IMG/VR virus record: IMGVR_UViG_3300050821_010368
Span: 1-45,934 of that record
From: a virus
Length of the DNA: 45,934 nucleotides
Strand: one strand, 5' to 3'
Shown here: positions 32,113 to 39,995 of the stretch, piece after piece
Numbering within the stretch: the first letter of the stretch is position 1
How the letters are laid out: every line of letters begins with the position of its first letter
The notes under the pieces: generated by a model
Told to the model about the DNA's origin: nothing
Seen by the model: the letters and a program-made list of their open reading frames with translations, nothing else
The model's database searches: none
Program-made: the position numbers and the translations under genes

Positions 32113-32492
32113 AGTTTTAATTGTTCAGTTATTTCCGCGCTAAAAAATCCCAGCGCCCCATTAAGCGGCTGGAACGGCAACGGTTTGGCCTGTTGTAGGA
32201 CAAACCCAAATTCTCCACAAAACCAAGGGCTGTCCGATGCACTTACACAGTCCACCAGGTTTGCTTGTCCAACGATTCCACCCCGCTTAAGATCATTATA
32301 ACCTGGGATTTGTATGCTCGAAATGCCGGCTACAAAAATAGCGCACGCATCATAATCGTCACGGGTCATCATTTTGCTTGCATGAATCAGTATCCGGCCC
32401 CGCTGGTTTGTCGGCCAGTTACGGTTTTCGATATCCTTGTGCCCATTTACGATCAGCCATGCCCATGGCTGCCGGATAGAAAGCACTTTCAT
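32109..32492 (-). CDS. ASCH-domain protein
   Basis: 127 residues from ATG at 32492, coupled as ATGA to the Nudix gene; the longer frame is rejected. N-terminal MKVLSIRQPWAWLIVNGHKDIENRNWPT is the ASCH/PUA-like signature, followed by RGRILIHASKMM. ASCH domains bind RNA or modified nucleotides, and some remove acyl groups from modified cytidines. The tight link to a Nudix hydrolase suggests joint action on nucleotides or RNA. Confidence 0.85.
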   Translation of the reverse strand: MKVLSIRQPWAWLIVNGHKDIENRNWPTNQRGRILIHASKMMTRDDYDACAIFVAGISSIQIPGYNDLKRGGIVGQANLVDCVSASDSPWFCGEFGFVLQQAKPLPFQPLNGALGFFSAEITEQLKL

Positions 32493-32959
32493 ATTGTCTC
32501 CGCAAATGGTTGCGCGCCGTACTGCGCGACTACTTTTGTGGGCGGATAGACTCCTTTGCCGCAATCAATCGCCAGCGCCACCAGCCACGGCAAATTGCCA
32601 ATTGTCTTCTCAGCGCCTGACGCCACCACCGATGCCGGCACCACCTCCAGTTGCTCTGCTTCCATCGAAGTCAACCGATGCGGTTCGCCCACGCTCCAAA
32701 AAAACCACACCTCAAATTCCGCACCGTCGTTATTGACCCCGCCCATGATGCAAAACTGATGCCATACGGTATGCGAGCCCCCGGTCTCTTCGTGGAACTC
32801 GCGGCACATGGCTTCCATGGCGCCTTCGCCGTTCTCTATCTTGCCGCCCACCCCGTTTAACAGTCCTCGTTGCCACTCCGGTTTCTGCTTCCGTATGAGC
32901 ACGACGTTGGACATCGACCTGTCGAACATAAACCCGACCACAAACCTGTTTGATTTCAT
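32489..32959 (-). CDS. Nudix hydrolase
   Basis: 156 residues. The Nudix box is complete at residues 39-61 (GKIENGEGAMEAMCREFHEET, then GG: G-x5-E-x7-REUxEExG). Hydrolyses nucleoside diphosphates linked to another moiety, such as damaged nucleotides, caps or sugars. AAAGAGAA upstream of ATG at 32959. Translationally coupled to the ASCH gene. AT-richer than the virion genes. Confidence 0.9.
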   Translation of the reverse strand: MKSNRFVVGFMFDRSMSNVVLIRKQKPEWQRGLLNGVGGKIENGEGAMEAMCREFHEETGGSHTVWHQFCIMGGVNNDGAEFEVWFFWSVGEPHRLTSMEAEQLEVVPASVVASGAEKTIGNLPWLVALAIDCGKGVYPPTKVVAQYGAQPFAETI

Positions 32960-33014
32960 TTGGCGTTCTCTTTCGTTCTTGGTTTACTTCGTTTGCTTCT
33001 GTTCAATTTTCCCG

Positions 33015-33046
33015 TCCGTGTTTATCCGTGTCCATCCGTGGTTAAA
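33015..33046 (-). repeat. CCGTGTTTATC-type intergenic repeat, copy 2
   Basis: TCCGTGTTTATCCGTGTCCATCCGTGGTTAA; supplies the TAA stop of the sigma-like gene ending at 33042. Confidence 0.75.
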
Positions 33047-33305
33047 GCTGGCTGCATTTGTACTTCGCCGGCATGAACCCCGGGTCCTTCATCCGCACCG
33101 CGATCTTCCACCAAATCTCCCGCTCCATCTGCTGGAACCTCGATTGACTCATCCCCAGCACTTGCGCCGCCTCGCTCTGCGTCCTCAGTTTCACCGCTTC
33201 AAACGCCTCCCGCAACTTGCGGCCCTCCAGCCAGTGCGCCTGGTTGCGCGGCGCCTGACGCCGCTTCCACTCCCGATAATATTCCTTGCCCGCCTTCGCG
33301 CTCAT
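33042..33305 (-). CDS. Sigma-70 region 4-like HTH protein
   Basis: 87 residues from ATG at 33305 (ATGA with the glycosyltransferase). The second half (LRTQSEAAQVLGMSQSRFQQMEREIWWKI) is a near-textbook sigma region 4 helix-turn-helix, of the form Q-E-x-A-x-x-L-G-x-S-x-x-R-x-Q-Q-x-E. There is no region 2, so it cannot be a full sigma factor. A small activator or appropriator of host RNA polymerase for late transcription is inferred. Confidence 0.65.
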   Translation of the reverse strand: MSAKAGKEYYREWKRRQAPRNQAHWLEGRKLREAFEAVKLRTQSEAAQVLGMSQSRFQQMEREIWWKIAVRMKDPGFMPAKYKCSQL

Positions 33306-34234
33306 CTTAATTTCCGGGCAGCCTCTGCGGGTGGCGCAGCCGTCTCGGCTGTGCTGACATTTTCTGGTCCCGGCCCCTTCTCCGGCGTCAAATTCAAACA
33401 ATGCCGGAACACCGCCAGTTCGCCCTCTTCCTCGCGCCCCGCGCCCCGCGCCCCGCCGCCTATTCGGACCCGCCCCTCTCCATCAAAAAAACAGTCTTGG
33501 GGCAGTCCGAAGTGCCCATGCACATGAATCGTCCGCGGCAGCAGCCGGTGCTTCAGCCACCGCCCGATGCAATAACACAGACACCACTGTATCGCCGCGT
33601 AATGTTCAAACACACTCTCCACCACCGGCAACAACGCCCGCGCCATGTCATGCAACCGCCGATACGTCTCCACCCGGCACACCAGCACCCCGCAATTCCA
33701 GACCGGCAGCTCGCGCCAGCCGGGAAACATTTGTTCAAAAATCCACGAATCAAAAATTGCATGGTCTTTCCGGTTTACTGAACTGGCCTCCAACAGTCTG
33801 GCCTCCTCCAAAAGCGTGTCCCCCTCCTTCCCGTTCACCCCCAGCCACACCTCGTCCTTGCCCGTAAAATGGAAGTCATACAACTCGTCGTACGTAAACG
33901 GCCGCTGCATCACCATGTCTGCGTCCGTGAAGATCACCATGTCCCGCGGACTCCCCGCATTCAACGCATCCAGAAACGCCCCGTGCTGCAAACTCTTGCA
34001 CCGGTTCCCCGGCACCGGCACATGCAGCCCGTGCAGGATCCGGTTTGTTCCGGCGTGCTCATAGCGCCACAGGGCATTCTTGAATCCGCAAAGAAAAACA
34101 CGCGGCTGAAATTCAATCGCCGGACCGGCCGCGCCCTTCATCTGGACATTGACCGGGACATGCCGCATCACGCTCGCCACGTAACCATCCAGCCACGGAT
34201 ACCCCTCGGTGGCGCCGGTACATAAGTGAATCAT
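33302..34234 (-). CDS. GT-A type glycosyltransferase-like protein
   Basis: 310 residues from ATG at 34234 with GGAGGTGG upstream. DxD motif in IFTDADMVMQRPF (Asp104-Asp106), and a following acceptor-side region (WELPVWNCGVLVCRVETYRRL). The fold looks like family 8/92-type nucleotide-sugar transferases. Near the C-terminus an ARGAG-type repeat (GGGARGAGREEEGE) and a CAGCCG hairpin repeat are read in frame, so the last 40 residues are repeat-derived. Confidence 0.65.
   Translation of the reverse strand: MIHLCTGATEGYPWLDGYVASVMRHVPVNVQMKGAAGPAIEFQPRVFLCGFKNALWRYEHAGTNRILHGLHVPVPGNRCKSLQHGAFLDALNAGSPRDMVIFTDADMVMQRPFTYDELYDFHFTGKDEVWLGVNGKEGDTLLEEARLLEASSVNRKDHAIFDSWIFEQMFPGWRELPVWNCGVLVCRVETYRRLHDMARALLPVVESVFEHYAAIQWCLCYCIGRWLKHRLLPRTIHVHGHFGLPQDCFFDGEGRVRIGGGARGAGREEEGELAVFRHCLNLTPEKGPGPENVSTAETAAPPAEAARKLR
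33329..33360 (-). repeat. CAGCCG-hairpin repeat, copy 3 (in glycosyltransferase 3' end)
   Basis: Hairpin CAGCCG-TCT-CGGCTG at 33337-33351 with the family flanks. Encodes part of the C-terminal Ala/Pro tail (VSTAETAAPPAEA) of the gene at 33302-34234. Confidence 0.7.
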
Positions 34235-34248
34235 AATCCACCTCCAGC

Positions 34249-34282
34249 TTGTCCGCCGTAGCCTCGGCGGAGGCGGATCACC
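34249..34282. repeat. Intergenic GTCCGCC ... GGCGGA palindromic repeat
   Basis: GTCCGCCGTAGCCTCGGCGGAGGCGGAT between the zinc-ribbon and glycosyltransferase genes; contains complementary CCGCC/GGCGG blocks. Of a type I recall as dispersed in several bacterial phyla. Confidence 0.5.
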
Positions 34283-34298
34283 CCCGCGCACAGATGGA

Positions 34299-34496
34299 TC
34301 ATTTCACCCTCCGTTTCGGTGTGAAGAAATTAGTGGCGGTGAGTTCGACCTTTTCAGCACACGATGAACACAACTCCCACCTGGCAGTCTCCACATGTGT
34401 CTGTGATTCCAATTCCTGCTTCACCTTGACCAATACAGCTTCGTGCCATAATTTCCCAAGGCGTTTTCCGCATCTGTCACAAAATCTCTCTTGCAT
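34299..34496 (-). CDS. Small zinc-ribbon protein
   Basis: 65 residues. Two CxxC knuckles (FCDRCGKRLG and LCSSCAEKV) 35 residues apart, a standard zinc-ribbon layout. Downstream of the DHH gene. Role unknown. Confidence 0.65.
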   Translation of the reverse strand: MQERFCDRCGKRLGKLWHEAVLVKVKQELESQTHVETARWELCSSCAEKVELTATNFFTPKRRVK

Positions 34497-34552
34497 GGCG
34501 TGTTCCCTTTCGTTGTGTTCACTGCATTGGTTGTTTGTTTCTTCGTTCCAAA

Positions 34553-34584
34553 ATTAGCGTTTATTAGCGTCCATTAGCGGTTAA
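34553..34584 (-). repeat. CGCTAAT repeat 9
   Basis: Gives the TAA stop of the DHH gene. Confidence 0.85.
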
Positions 34585-35482
34585 CCTCCTTCGGCAAAAA
34601 CGGCAGCGTCTTCACCCGAAACCCGCACGCCCCTCGATGCCCCCCGCCGCCGTGTTTCACCGCAATCAGCGACAAGTCCAAATCCTTGCGGTGCTCCGCG
34701 TGGTACAGACTCACCCGCCATTCCTGTTTCGGACCGTCCCAGTTAAACCCCAGCAGCGCCTCATGCTCCGGCCGCACGCCCGCGGTGAACAACTGGCTGT
34801 TGAACCGCGCATGATTGCACGCCAGAAACTTCAACCCCTCAAACTCCACATCGAAACCATACGCCTTGATGATGGACGCATTTTGCTCCGTCTGCACATA
34901 CTGGATCGCTTCACCTGCATGCAGCAAGCCACGCACCAAATCGTCCTCGATTTGCGTGTCACGCTGTGTGATCAACATGGTGTCCCAGTCTCCGCCGTTC
35001 AATTCCCTTGACCGCAATCCATGCTGAAATAATTCCGCATCCGGGTCCCGTTTGTCCCAAATATCGTATTCGCCCGCCAGCCGCACCGCCAGCGGCTCCA
35101 TCACCTTGCGGTCAACAAAGTCCTGTCGGTTCGGAATGAATGCACCCGGCTCTTTCGGAAAAAACCATTGCCACGCCAGACGGCACGCCGCCACTCCGTC
35201 CATTTGAATCCCCGGTTTCGCCCAAGGTTTTCCGTCTTTCGTGGCATACTTTTCAATCGCGCTCTTGTGATGGTCAATCCAGATCAACCGCGGATGATCC
35301 ATCAATCCCTCCACGCTGATGTCCAGCATGTAAAGACTTTCCAAGTCGGACGGTAATTCCGGCACCGGGTCCCCGTAATCCCACCCGATTAATTCTGCCC
35401 CTTGGGTCATAAACTTCCGCGCAATTTCCCGGCAAAAAATGCCGTCGAAATCAGCCCGATGATATATCACTACTGTCTTCAT
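34574..35482 (-). CDS. DHH-family phosphoesterase
   Basis: 302 residues from ATG at 35482 (AAAGGGAAC upstream). N-terminal YHRADFDGIFCREIARKF (His8, Asp11, Asp13), the LIWIDHHKS motif (DHH near 70-72), and C-terminal KHGGGGHRGACGF, the DHHA1 substrate-binding loop. Family members cleave short oligonucleotides, cyclic dinucleotides or pyrophosphate using manganese. A phage enzyme of this kind could degrade defence second messengers or recycle nanoRNA; the substrate is not shown by the sequence. TAA stop lies in a CGCTAAT repeat. Confidence 0.85.
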   Translation of the reverse strand: MKTVVIYHRADFDGIFCREIARKFMTQGAELIGWDYGDPVPELPSDLESLYMLDISVEGLMDHPRLIWIDHHKSAIEKYATKDGKPWAKPGIQMDGVAACRLAWQWFFPKEPGAFIPNRQDFVDRKVMEPLAVRLAGEYDIWDKRDPDAELFQHGLRSRELNGGDWDTMLITQRDTQIEDDLVRGLLHAGEAIQYVQTEQNASIIKAYGFDVEFEGLKFLACNHARFNSQLFTAGVRPEHEALLGFNWDGPKQEWRVSLYHAEHRKDLDLSLIAVKHGGGGHRGACGFRVKTLPFLPKEVNR

Positions 35483-35524
35483 GGCGCGTTCCCTTTCGTT
35501 GTTGTGTTGTGTTTTGGTTTCCAA

Positions 35525-35556
35525 ATTAGCGTTTATTAGCGTCCATTAGCGGTTAA
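35525..35556 (-). repeat. CGCTAAT repeat 10
   Basis: Gives the TAA stop of the portal gene. Confidence 0.85.
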
Positions 35557-37877
35557 ACTCCCTGTCCCATCGGCTTCACCCCGATCCTCCCAATCTGCTT
35601 GTTCTGCTGCTGGCTTACGCTCTGCTGCAAATTCTTCGCGTACTTCTCCATCAGCAACGCCTTCCGCGGATTATGCTGCGGACTTTGCGGATGCAACTCC
35701 GCCATCCAGTCCGGATTGTTGCTCACCAGTTGCTGCAAAAATTGCAGCTTCATCTGCGCCGTCGGGTCGTTCTCGGAATACACCGCCTCGTTCCCCTGCA
35801 TGATCTGGCTCGCCTCCCCGCGCACGTCCTTGAACACCGCCTGCGCCGCCCCCGCCTTGTTCGTCATGATCTCCGGCCCGATGCTCGGGTCCAAATATCC
35901 CACCAGAATGTCCACCAGCTTGGAATGATCAATCTCCCCGCCGCTGTCAATCTGTATCAACTCCACGATATGCTTGAACAGCGTGTCCACCCAGTCCTCG
36001 TCCAGGCCCTTCGCGTCGAAATGCAACTGCAGCCGTTGCTTCAACAGCTTCTCCATCGTCAACAACGGCGGATGCCCGATGATTTCCGCCAGTTCCGCCG
36101 GCTTCAAATGCTGATACGTCAGCACCGCCAGCTGCCAGTAACACCGGCCCCACACCGCCAGCCAGCGGTTGATTTGTTTCTGCCGCAGTTCGGCCGCCAT
36201 CGCCGGCGGATTCGCCGTGCTCACAATCCCCCAGGCCGCGTCCCGCTCCTGCTTGATCTGGTTGATCAATTCAAACGCCACCTGCGGATTCCCCGGCGGC
36301 GGCGGAAACCAGCTCCAATCGTTCTGCCCCACAAAATTAAACACCGCCAGCGGCCCGAAATCCGGCGGCAGCTTGCTCGCCCGGCTCCCCATCTTCTTCA
36401 ACGGCGGAGTAATGCTCAACTCCGTGTACGCAAACAGCCCGTCCCGCTGCGTCTTCCCCTCCGATTGCTGCGTGCTCAACCGCTCCGCCACCCCGCGCGA
36501 ATCGCTCGGCCGCTTCCCTGTCACCTCCAGGCGATAGTCCAGCAGCGCGTCATGCCCGTGCGCAAAATCCAGCAGAAAATGCGTGCCATACAACGGCCCG
36601 TCCGTGAACGCCAGCTTGCCCTCCGGCGACGGCGCCCCCTCAACTCCATCGTTCTTTCCGGCACCGCCCCGCGCCCCGCGCCCCGCGCCCTGCTCATTTT
36701 CCGTCCTCGTTCCCACCGCCACCAGGTTCGGACTAAACACCGTGCACCACACCCCTTCCACCCCGTCCTTCACCTGATGCACAAACGCCGTCACAATCTC
36801 GATCATCCGCATGTTCTCGTCCAGTTCCGTCTCCTCCGTGATCGTCAAGTCACTCGCAATCCCCGCCGTTCCCTTCACCGCGTCCACAAACTTTTCATCC
36901 CACGGATTGTCCGGGTCCTCGTTCGCCGCCGTGATCAAATCCGCCTCGTTGTAATACCGCCGCAAAAACCAGCACCGTTTCCTCGATAGATAAGTCATCT
37001 CCACCGGCGTCACCGCGTCCACCCCCGGCACCAGCACCTCCAGTTCCGGCCGGTTCTCCACCACCTCCGGCACCTGGAACTCCGCCTCCCCGTTCTCCCG
37101 CAAATCGTCCACCAGCTGCCTCGCCTGGGCATCCGTCAAATGTGGATCCCCTGTGTCCTCGTCCTGCAAAAACCGGTGCACCAGCGCCACCGCCGCCTCC
37201 ATCATGTCAGACCGCCCATTTTCCTCTTCCGTCCCCGCGCCCCGCGCCCCGCGCCCCGCGCCACTTCCCATGATTATGTTCACCGCATTGCTCGCCACGT
37301 CTGTCGCTGGAAACCTGGCCGCATACATCTGCACCTCCTCCATCGTCACCGTCTTGTTCACCCACGCCTTCCGCTTCACCCAGCTCGGATGCAGATAACA
37401 AAATCCCAGCGTCAACCCCACCTGCGCCAGAAATTCCACGTTGTCCGCCAGGTTGTCCGCCAGCACCCCGCCCGTGATCCATGTCACCACCGCCCGCAGC
37501 TCCGCCGCCTCCGCCAGCGTCAGCTTGCTCGTCGATACCGGCGCCGGATTCACCCGCGCGCCCTTGTGCGCCACCAGCAGCATCGCCACCAGCGTGTTGA
37601 TCGTGTCGTCCGCCAGCGGAAAACGCGTGTCCGGCCCGCCCTCATACGGCCGGCACGGGCGGTCATGCCCCAAATTCTTGCTGTAGATCCGGCCGTCCCA
37701 GCTTTGGCCGCGCCACCGCGTGTAGCGCGTGTCCTCCGCCACGATCAACCGTGCGCAGCCGTTGATGAATCCCACCCCCTGCGTCCACGCCTTCTCGTAC
37801 TCCTGCTGCAACGCCGGCACATCCGGCTCGTCCGCCGCCGCCGTCATCGGATCCCGATTGCTGGTTTCCATGCTCAT
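35553..37877 (-). CDS. Portal protein
   Basis: 774 residues from ATG at 37877 (GGAAGGAAATTT upstream, ATGA with the previous gene). The size, helical wing-and-stem regions and motifs (EMTYLSRKRCWFLRRYYNEADLI, QIKQERDAAWGIVSTANPPAMAAELRQKQI, a Gln-rich C-terminus) fit large podovirus-type portal proteins. Two ARGAG repeats are inserted in frame (GAGRGARGAGTEEEN near 215; GAGRGARGGAGKN near 405). Lies on the path from TerL to scaffold/capsid. Ends with TAA in a CGCTAAT repeat. Confidence 0.7.
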   Translation of the reverse strand: MSMETSNRDPMTAAADEPDVPALQQEYEKAWTQGVGFINGCARLIVAEDTRYTRWRGQSWDGRIYSKNLGHDRPCRPYEGGPDTRFPLADDTINTLVAMLLVAHKGARVNPAPVSTSKLTLAEAAELRAVVTWITGGVLADNLADNVEFLAQVGLTLGFCYLHPSWVKRKAWVNKTVTMEEVQMYAARFPATDVASNAVNIIMGSGAGRGARGAGTEEENGRSDMMEAAVALVHRFLQDEDTGDPHLTDAQARQLVDDLRENGEAEFQVPEVVENRPELEVLVPGVDAVTPVEMTYLSRKRCWFLRRYYNEADLITAANEDPDNPWDEKFVDAVKGTAGIASDLTITEETELDENMRMIEIVTAFVHQVKDGVEGVWCTVFSPNLVAVGTRTENEQGAGRGARGGAGKNDGVEGAPSPEGKLAFTDGPLYGTHFLLDFAHGHDALLDYRLEVTGKRPSDSRGVAERLSTQQSEGKTQRDGLFAYTELSITPPLKKMGSRASKLPPDFGPLAVFNFVGQNDWSWFPPPPGNPQVAFELINQIKQERDAAWGIVSTANPPAMAAELRQKQINRWLAVWGRCYWQLAVLTYQHLKPAELAEIIGHPPLLTMEKLLKQRLQLHFDAKGLDEDWVDTLFKHIVELIQIDSGGEIDHSKLVDILVGYLDPSIGPEIMTNKAGAAQAVFKDVRGEASQIMQGNEAVYSENDPTAQMKLQFLQQLVSNNPDWMAELHPQSPQHNPRKALLMEKYAKNLQQSVSQQQNKQIGRIGVKPMGQGV
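37231..37263 (-). repeat. ARGAG-type GC repeat (representative copy)
   Basis: GCGCCCC units read as GRGARGAG in the portal. Other in-gene copies lie near 11779-11810, 15040-15062, 31156-31185, 33432-33455, 36664-36691, 38410-38442. Confidence 0.7.
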
Positions 37878-38233
37878 AAATTTCCTTCCGGTTGACAATC
37901 AAACATTCCCGCCGCCCGCATCTCTTCCTTCTCCCGCCAGTATCGCTGCCGGTCCACCCGGTTTAACATGCTGAATTGAGTCACATTACTGTTCTTGTCT
38001 CGGATGTTTGACCACAACCCGGCCAGCCCAACATGCAAATCCACATGACATTTCCCATCTTCTCCACGGGTAAATATTTGCCAGAACGCCCGCATTCTCC
38101 GCCGGGACACCACCGCCGGATGCCGTGTAATCGTATTATAAATCTGATGCTGCGCGAATGTCACCGTAGACACATGCACCTTCGGCTCTGCGTCTTTGCG
38201 CCTCTGCGTCTCTGCGTTAAAATTAGCGTTCAT
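37874..38233 (-). CDS. Unknown protein starting in repeats
   Basis: 119 residues if it begins at the ATG at 38233. That ATG and the first 18 residues (MNANFNAETQRRKDAEPK) are read entirely from two adjoining intergenic repeats. A GTG at 38179 is the other plausible start. The body (VVSRRRMRAFWQIFTRGEDGKCHVDLHVGLAGLW, RQRYWREKEEMRAAG) is basic; no family recognised. Coupled to the portal gene (ATGA). Confidence 0.5.
   Translation of the reverse strand: MNANFNAETQRRKDAEPKVHVSTVTFAQHQIYNTITRHPAVVSRRRMRAFWQIFTRGEDGKCHVDLHVGLAGLWSNIRDKNSNVTQFSMLNRVDRQRYWREKEEMRAAGMFDCQPEGNL
38184..38220 (-). repeat. AETQRRKDAE-type repeat
   Basis: On the minus strand AACGCAGAGACGCAGAGGCG, then CAAAGACGCAGAGCC, a tandem-like GACGCAGAG element adjoining a CGCTAAT repeat. 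I recall this as a common dispersed element in several bacterial genomes. Confidence 0.7.
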
Positions 38234-38253
38234 CAGCGCAGATTAGCGGTTAA
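38222..38253 (-). repeat. CGCTAAT repeat 11
   Basis: Gives the likely ATG (38233) of the 119-residue gene; adjoins the AETQRRKDAE repeat. Confidence 0.85.
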
Positions 38254-38256
38254 AAT

Positions 38257-38451
38257 TCAGCTGTTGCTCTCAATCTGTTTCCACAGTTTCGCCCGCCACC
38301 TGGCGTGGCCATACAGCCGGCATGACCCGTAGCGCGCGTCAAACATGATGTTAAAATTCCTGATCTTCGTCTGAAACCCAAAATTCAACATGTCCACCGG
38401 CACCTTCGGCCTCGCGCCTCGTTCCCCGCGCCTCGCGCCTTCAGTTTTCAT
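38257..38451 (-). CDS. Small protein, unknown
   Basis: 64 residues, ATGA overlap with the gene upstream. The first 16 residues come from a GARRGERGARP-type repeat. The rest is basic and aromatic (IMFDARYGSCRLYGHARWRAKLWKQ). May be a degraded or repeat-extended gene. Confidence 0.4.
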   Translation of the reverse strand: MKTEGARRGERGARPKVPVDMLNFGFQTKIRNFNIMFDARYGSCRLYGHARWRAKLWKQIESNS

Positions 38452-38708
38452 TTCGCATATCGCCCGTCCTGCCGTTTCATTTCCTCGATCTGGCTCCGAT
38501 AATACAACTTCTTCACCCGGGCTGTAGGCTGGAATACCTTGAACACCCCCGCCGCGTCAAGTTTTCTTGCATAATCCCGGCCCCGACCCAGCAACCGCAC
38601 CACCTCCTTGAATGGGATCAGTTCATCCACCAGCGCCGCCACCGTCACCACCAGCGCCGGCGGCCGATTTGCCGCCGGCGCACCCTTCGTTGTCGCGTTT
38701 CCGCTCAT
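38448..38708 (-). CDS. Small HTH (MerR/excisionase-like) protein
   Basis: 86 residues from ATG at 38708 (TGATG with the YfdQ gene stop). Residues 27-80 (LIPFKEVVRLLGRGRDYARKLDAAGVFKVFQ, YYRSQIEEM) have the winged-helix pattern of excisionase or DNA-packaging small-terminase-type HTH proteins. Between TerL and portal, so a small-terminase-like function is possible but unproven. Confidence 0.5.
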   Translation of the reverse strand: MSGNATTKGAPAANRPPALVVTVAALVDELIPFKEVVRLLGRGRDYARKLDAAGVFKVFQPTARVKKLYYRSQIEEMKRQDGRYAK

Positions 38709-39538
38709 CACACCTTGAACGGCGCCACTTTCGTCTTCGCTTCGATCTGCGACAGCACCTCGCCGGCAATGGTCCGGATGACCAGGTGCGCCGCCACCGT
38801 CTCATACCAGAAGCTGATTTTCCGGTCCGCAATCCGGTACCTCAGTCGCGCCTCCATGCTGTAGTAACCCACCCCTACAAACGGCGTGATGCTCACCTTG
38901 AACTTGTTCGGCACCACCATGTCCCCCGGCTTTTCGCTCGTCGCTCCTCCGCGCAATTCCACGTCCTCCGTGAAATTCAGTTTCACCGCGCCGTTTTGCA
39001 ATTTCACCGCCTGGGTGATGTTCACATGGCTCTTGCCTTCCAGCGTCTGCACCAGTTCCAGCAGGTCCGTGCCCTTCGGCTCCGAGAACAAATCCGCATT
39101 GTCCTCCAGGAATTGCGCGAACTGCGCCTGCGTCATCTGCTTCTTGTTGTTGTCCGTCCAGATTTTCCATTCCAACGTCGGCGACAGCGCCACGCTGCAT
39201 TTGTGTTCCCGGAACTCCGGCTTGTCGCCGTGAAAATCCAGCTCCCCCTCAAACTGCACCGCGTTGTCCCGGATCGTCGCAAAAATCCGGCTGTCCTCCG
39301 TCTTGTGTTCGTTGAAGTAACGGATGAAGCTGTCCACGTCCTCAAACTTGAACAGTCCCCGCTTCCGCTTCGGCCGCTCCAGCCACGGCTCGATGTCCTC
39401 CAGTTTTAGTATTTGTGTGTCACCTTCCGGAAGGACGATGACCGGCGCGCCGTTCGACGCGGCGACAAATTGAATCGCCGCCATCACCTTCCCGGCCTCG
39501 ATCGCCGCCTCAATATCGTGTACGTTTGGTTTTGACAT
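38708..39538 (-). CDS. YfdQ/DUF2303 family protein
   Basis: 276 residues. Recognised by DIEAAIEAGKVMA, FEDVDSFIRYFNEHKTEDSRIFA, WKIWTDNNKKQMTQAQFAQFLEDN, and the C-terminal GVGYYSMEARLRYRI. DUF2303 (YfdQ) proteins are common in tailed phages; their function is not firmly known. AAAGGAAC ribosome site before ATG. It travels with the next gene (39585-39959), as in other phages. Confidence 0.85.
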   Translation of the reverse strand: MSKPNVHDIEAAIEAGKVMAAIQFVAASNGAPVIVLPEGDTQILKLEDIEPWLERPKRKRGLFKFEDVDSFIRYFNEHKTEDSRIFATIRDNAVQFEGELDFHGDKPEFREHKCSVALSPTLEWKIWTDNNKKQMTQAQFAQFLEDNADLFSEPKGTDLLELVQTLEGKSHVNITQAVKLQNGAVKLNFTEDVELRGGATSEKPGDMVVPNKFKVSITPFVGVGYYSMEARLRYRIADRKISFWYETVAAHLVIRTIAGEVLSQIEAKTKVAPFKV

Positions 39539-39584
39539 AACTGTGTTCCTTTGTTTGGTTTGGTTGTTTTGATTGATTGATTGA

Positions 39585-39959
39585 TTAGCCCGCCGCCGAT
39601 TCGTCCACCGCCTCCACCGGCTGCGCCTTCACCACTTCCAGCGCCATTTCCGTCTGATGCGGGTCATCCCGGACCAGCCGGTTGTCGTCCGTCGTGTAAA
39701 ACAAACTGGCCCCCTGCGGTTTCCTGGGCAGCTTCACTTTTACTTCGTCCTGCAAACGCACCGCGCTCGCATCCCCGTTCGCCGGGTCAATGGTCAGTAC
39801 CAGCGTCACCGTTGCCGGTTTGCTGTGCTCCTTCACCGCCATCACCGCCTCCGATAGTTTTGTGGATAACTCCGCCAGCAGCGCGCCTCGGCGTTGATTG
39901 CGCACCACCAGTTCAAACGAGTTTCCACCCGGCTCCGTCCCTGATTTTACTTGGCTCAT
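39585..39959 (-). CDS. Phage protein paired with YfdQ
   Basis: 124 residues. LLAELSTKLSEAVMAVKEHSKPATVTLVLTIDP and RLQDEVKVKLPRKPQGASLFYTTDDNRL are a pattern seen in phage proteins encoded beside DUF2303. AAAGGAAC before the ATG, the same upstream motif as its partner. Function unknown. Confidence 0.65.
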   Translation of the reverse strand: MSQVKSGTEPGGNSFELVVRNQRRGALLAELSTKLSEAVMAVKEHSKPATVTLVLTIDPANGDASAVRLQDEVKVKLPRKPQGASLFYTTDDNRLVRDDPHQTEMALEVVKAQPVEAVDESAAG

Positions 39960-39995
39960 GACTTTGTTCCTTTGGTTGTTTGGTTTACTTCAAAT

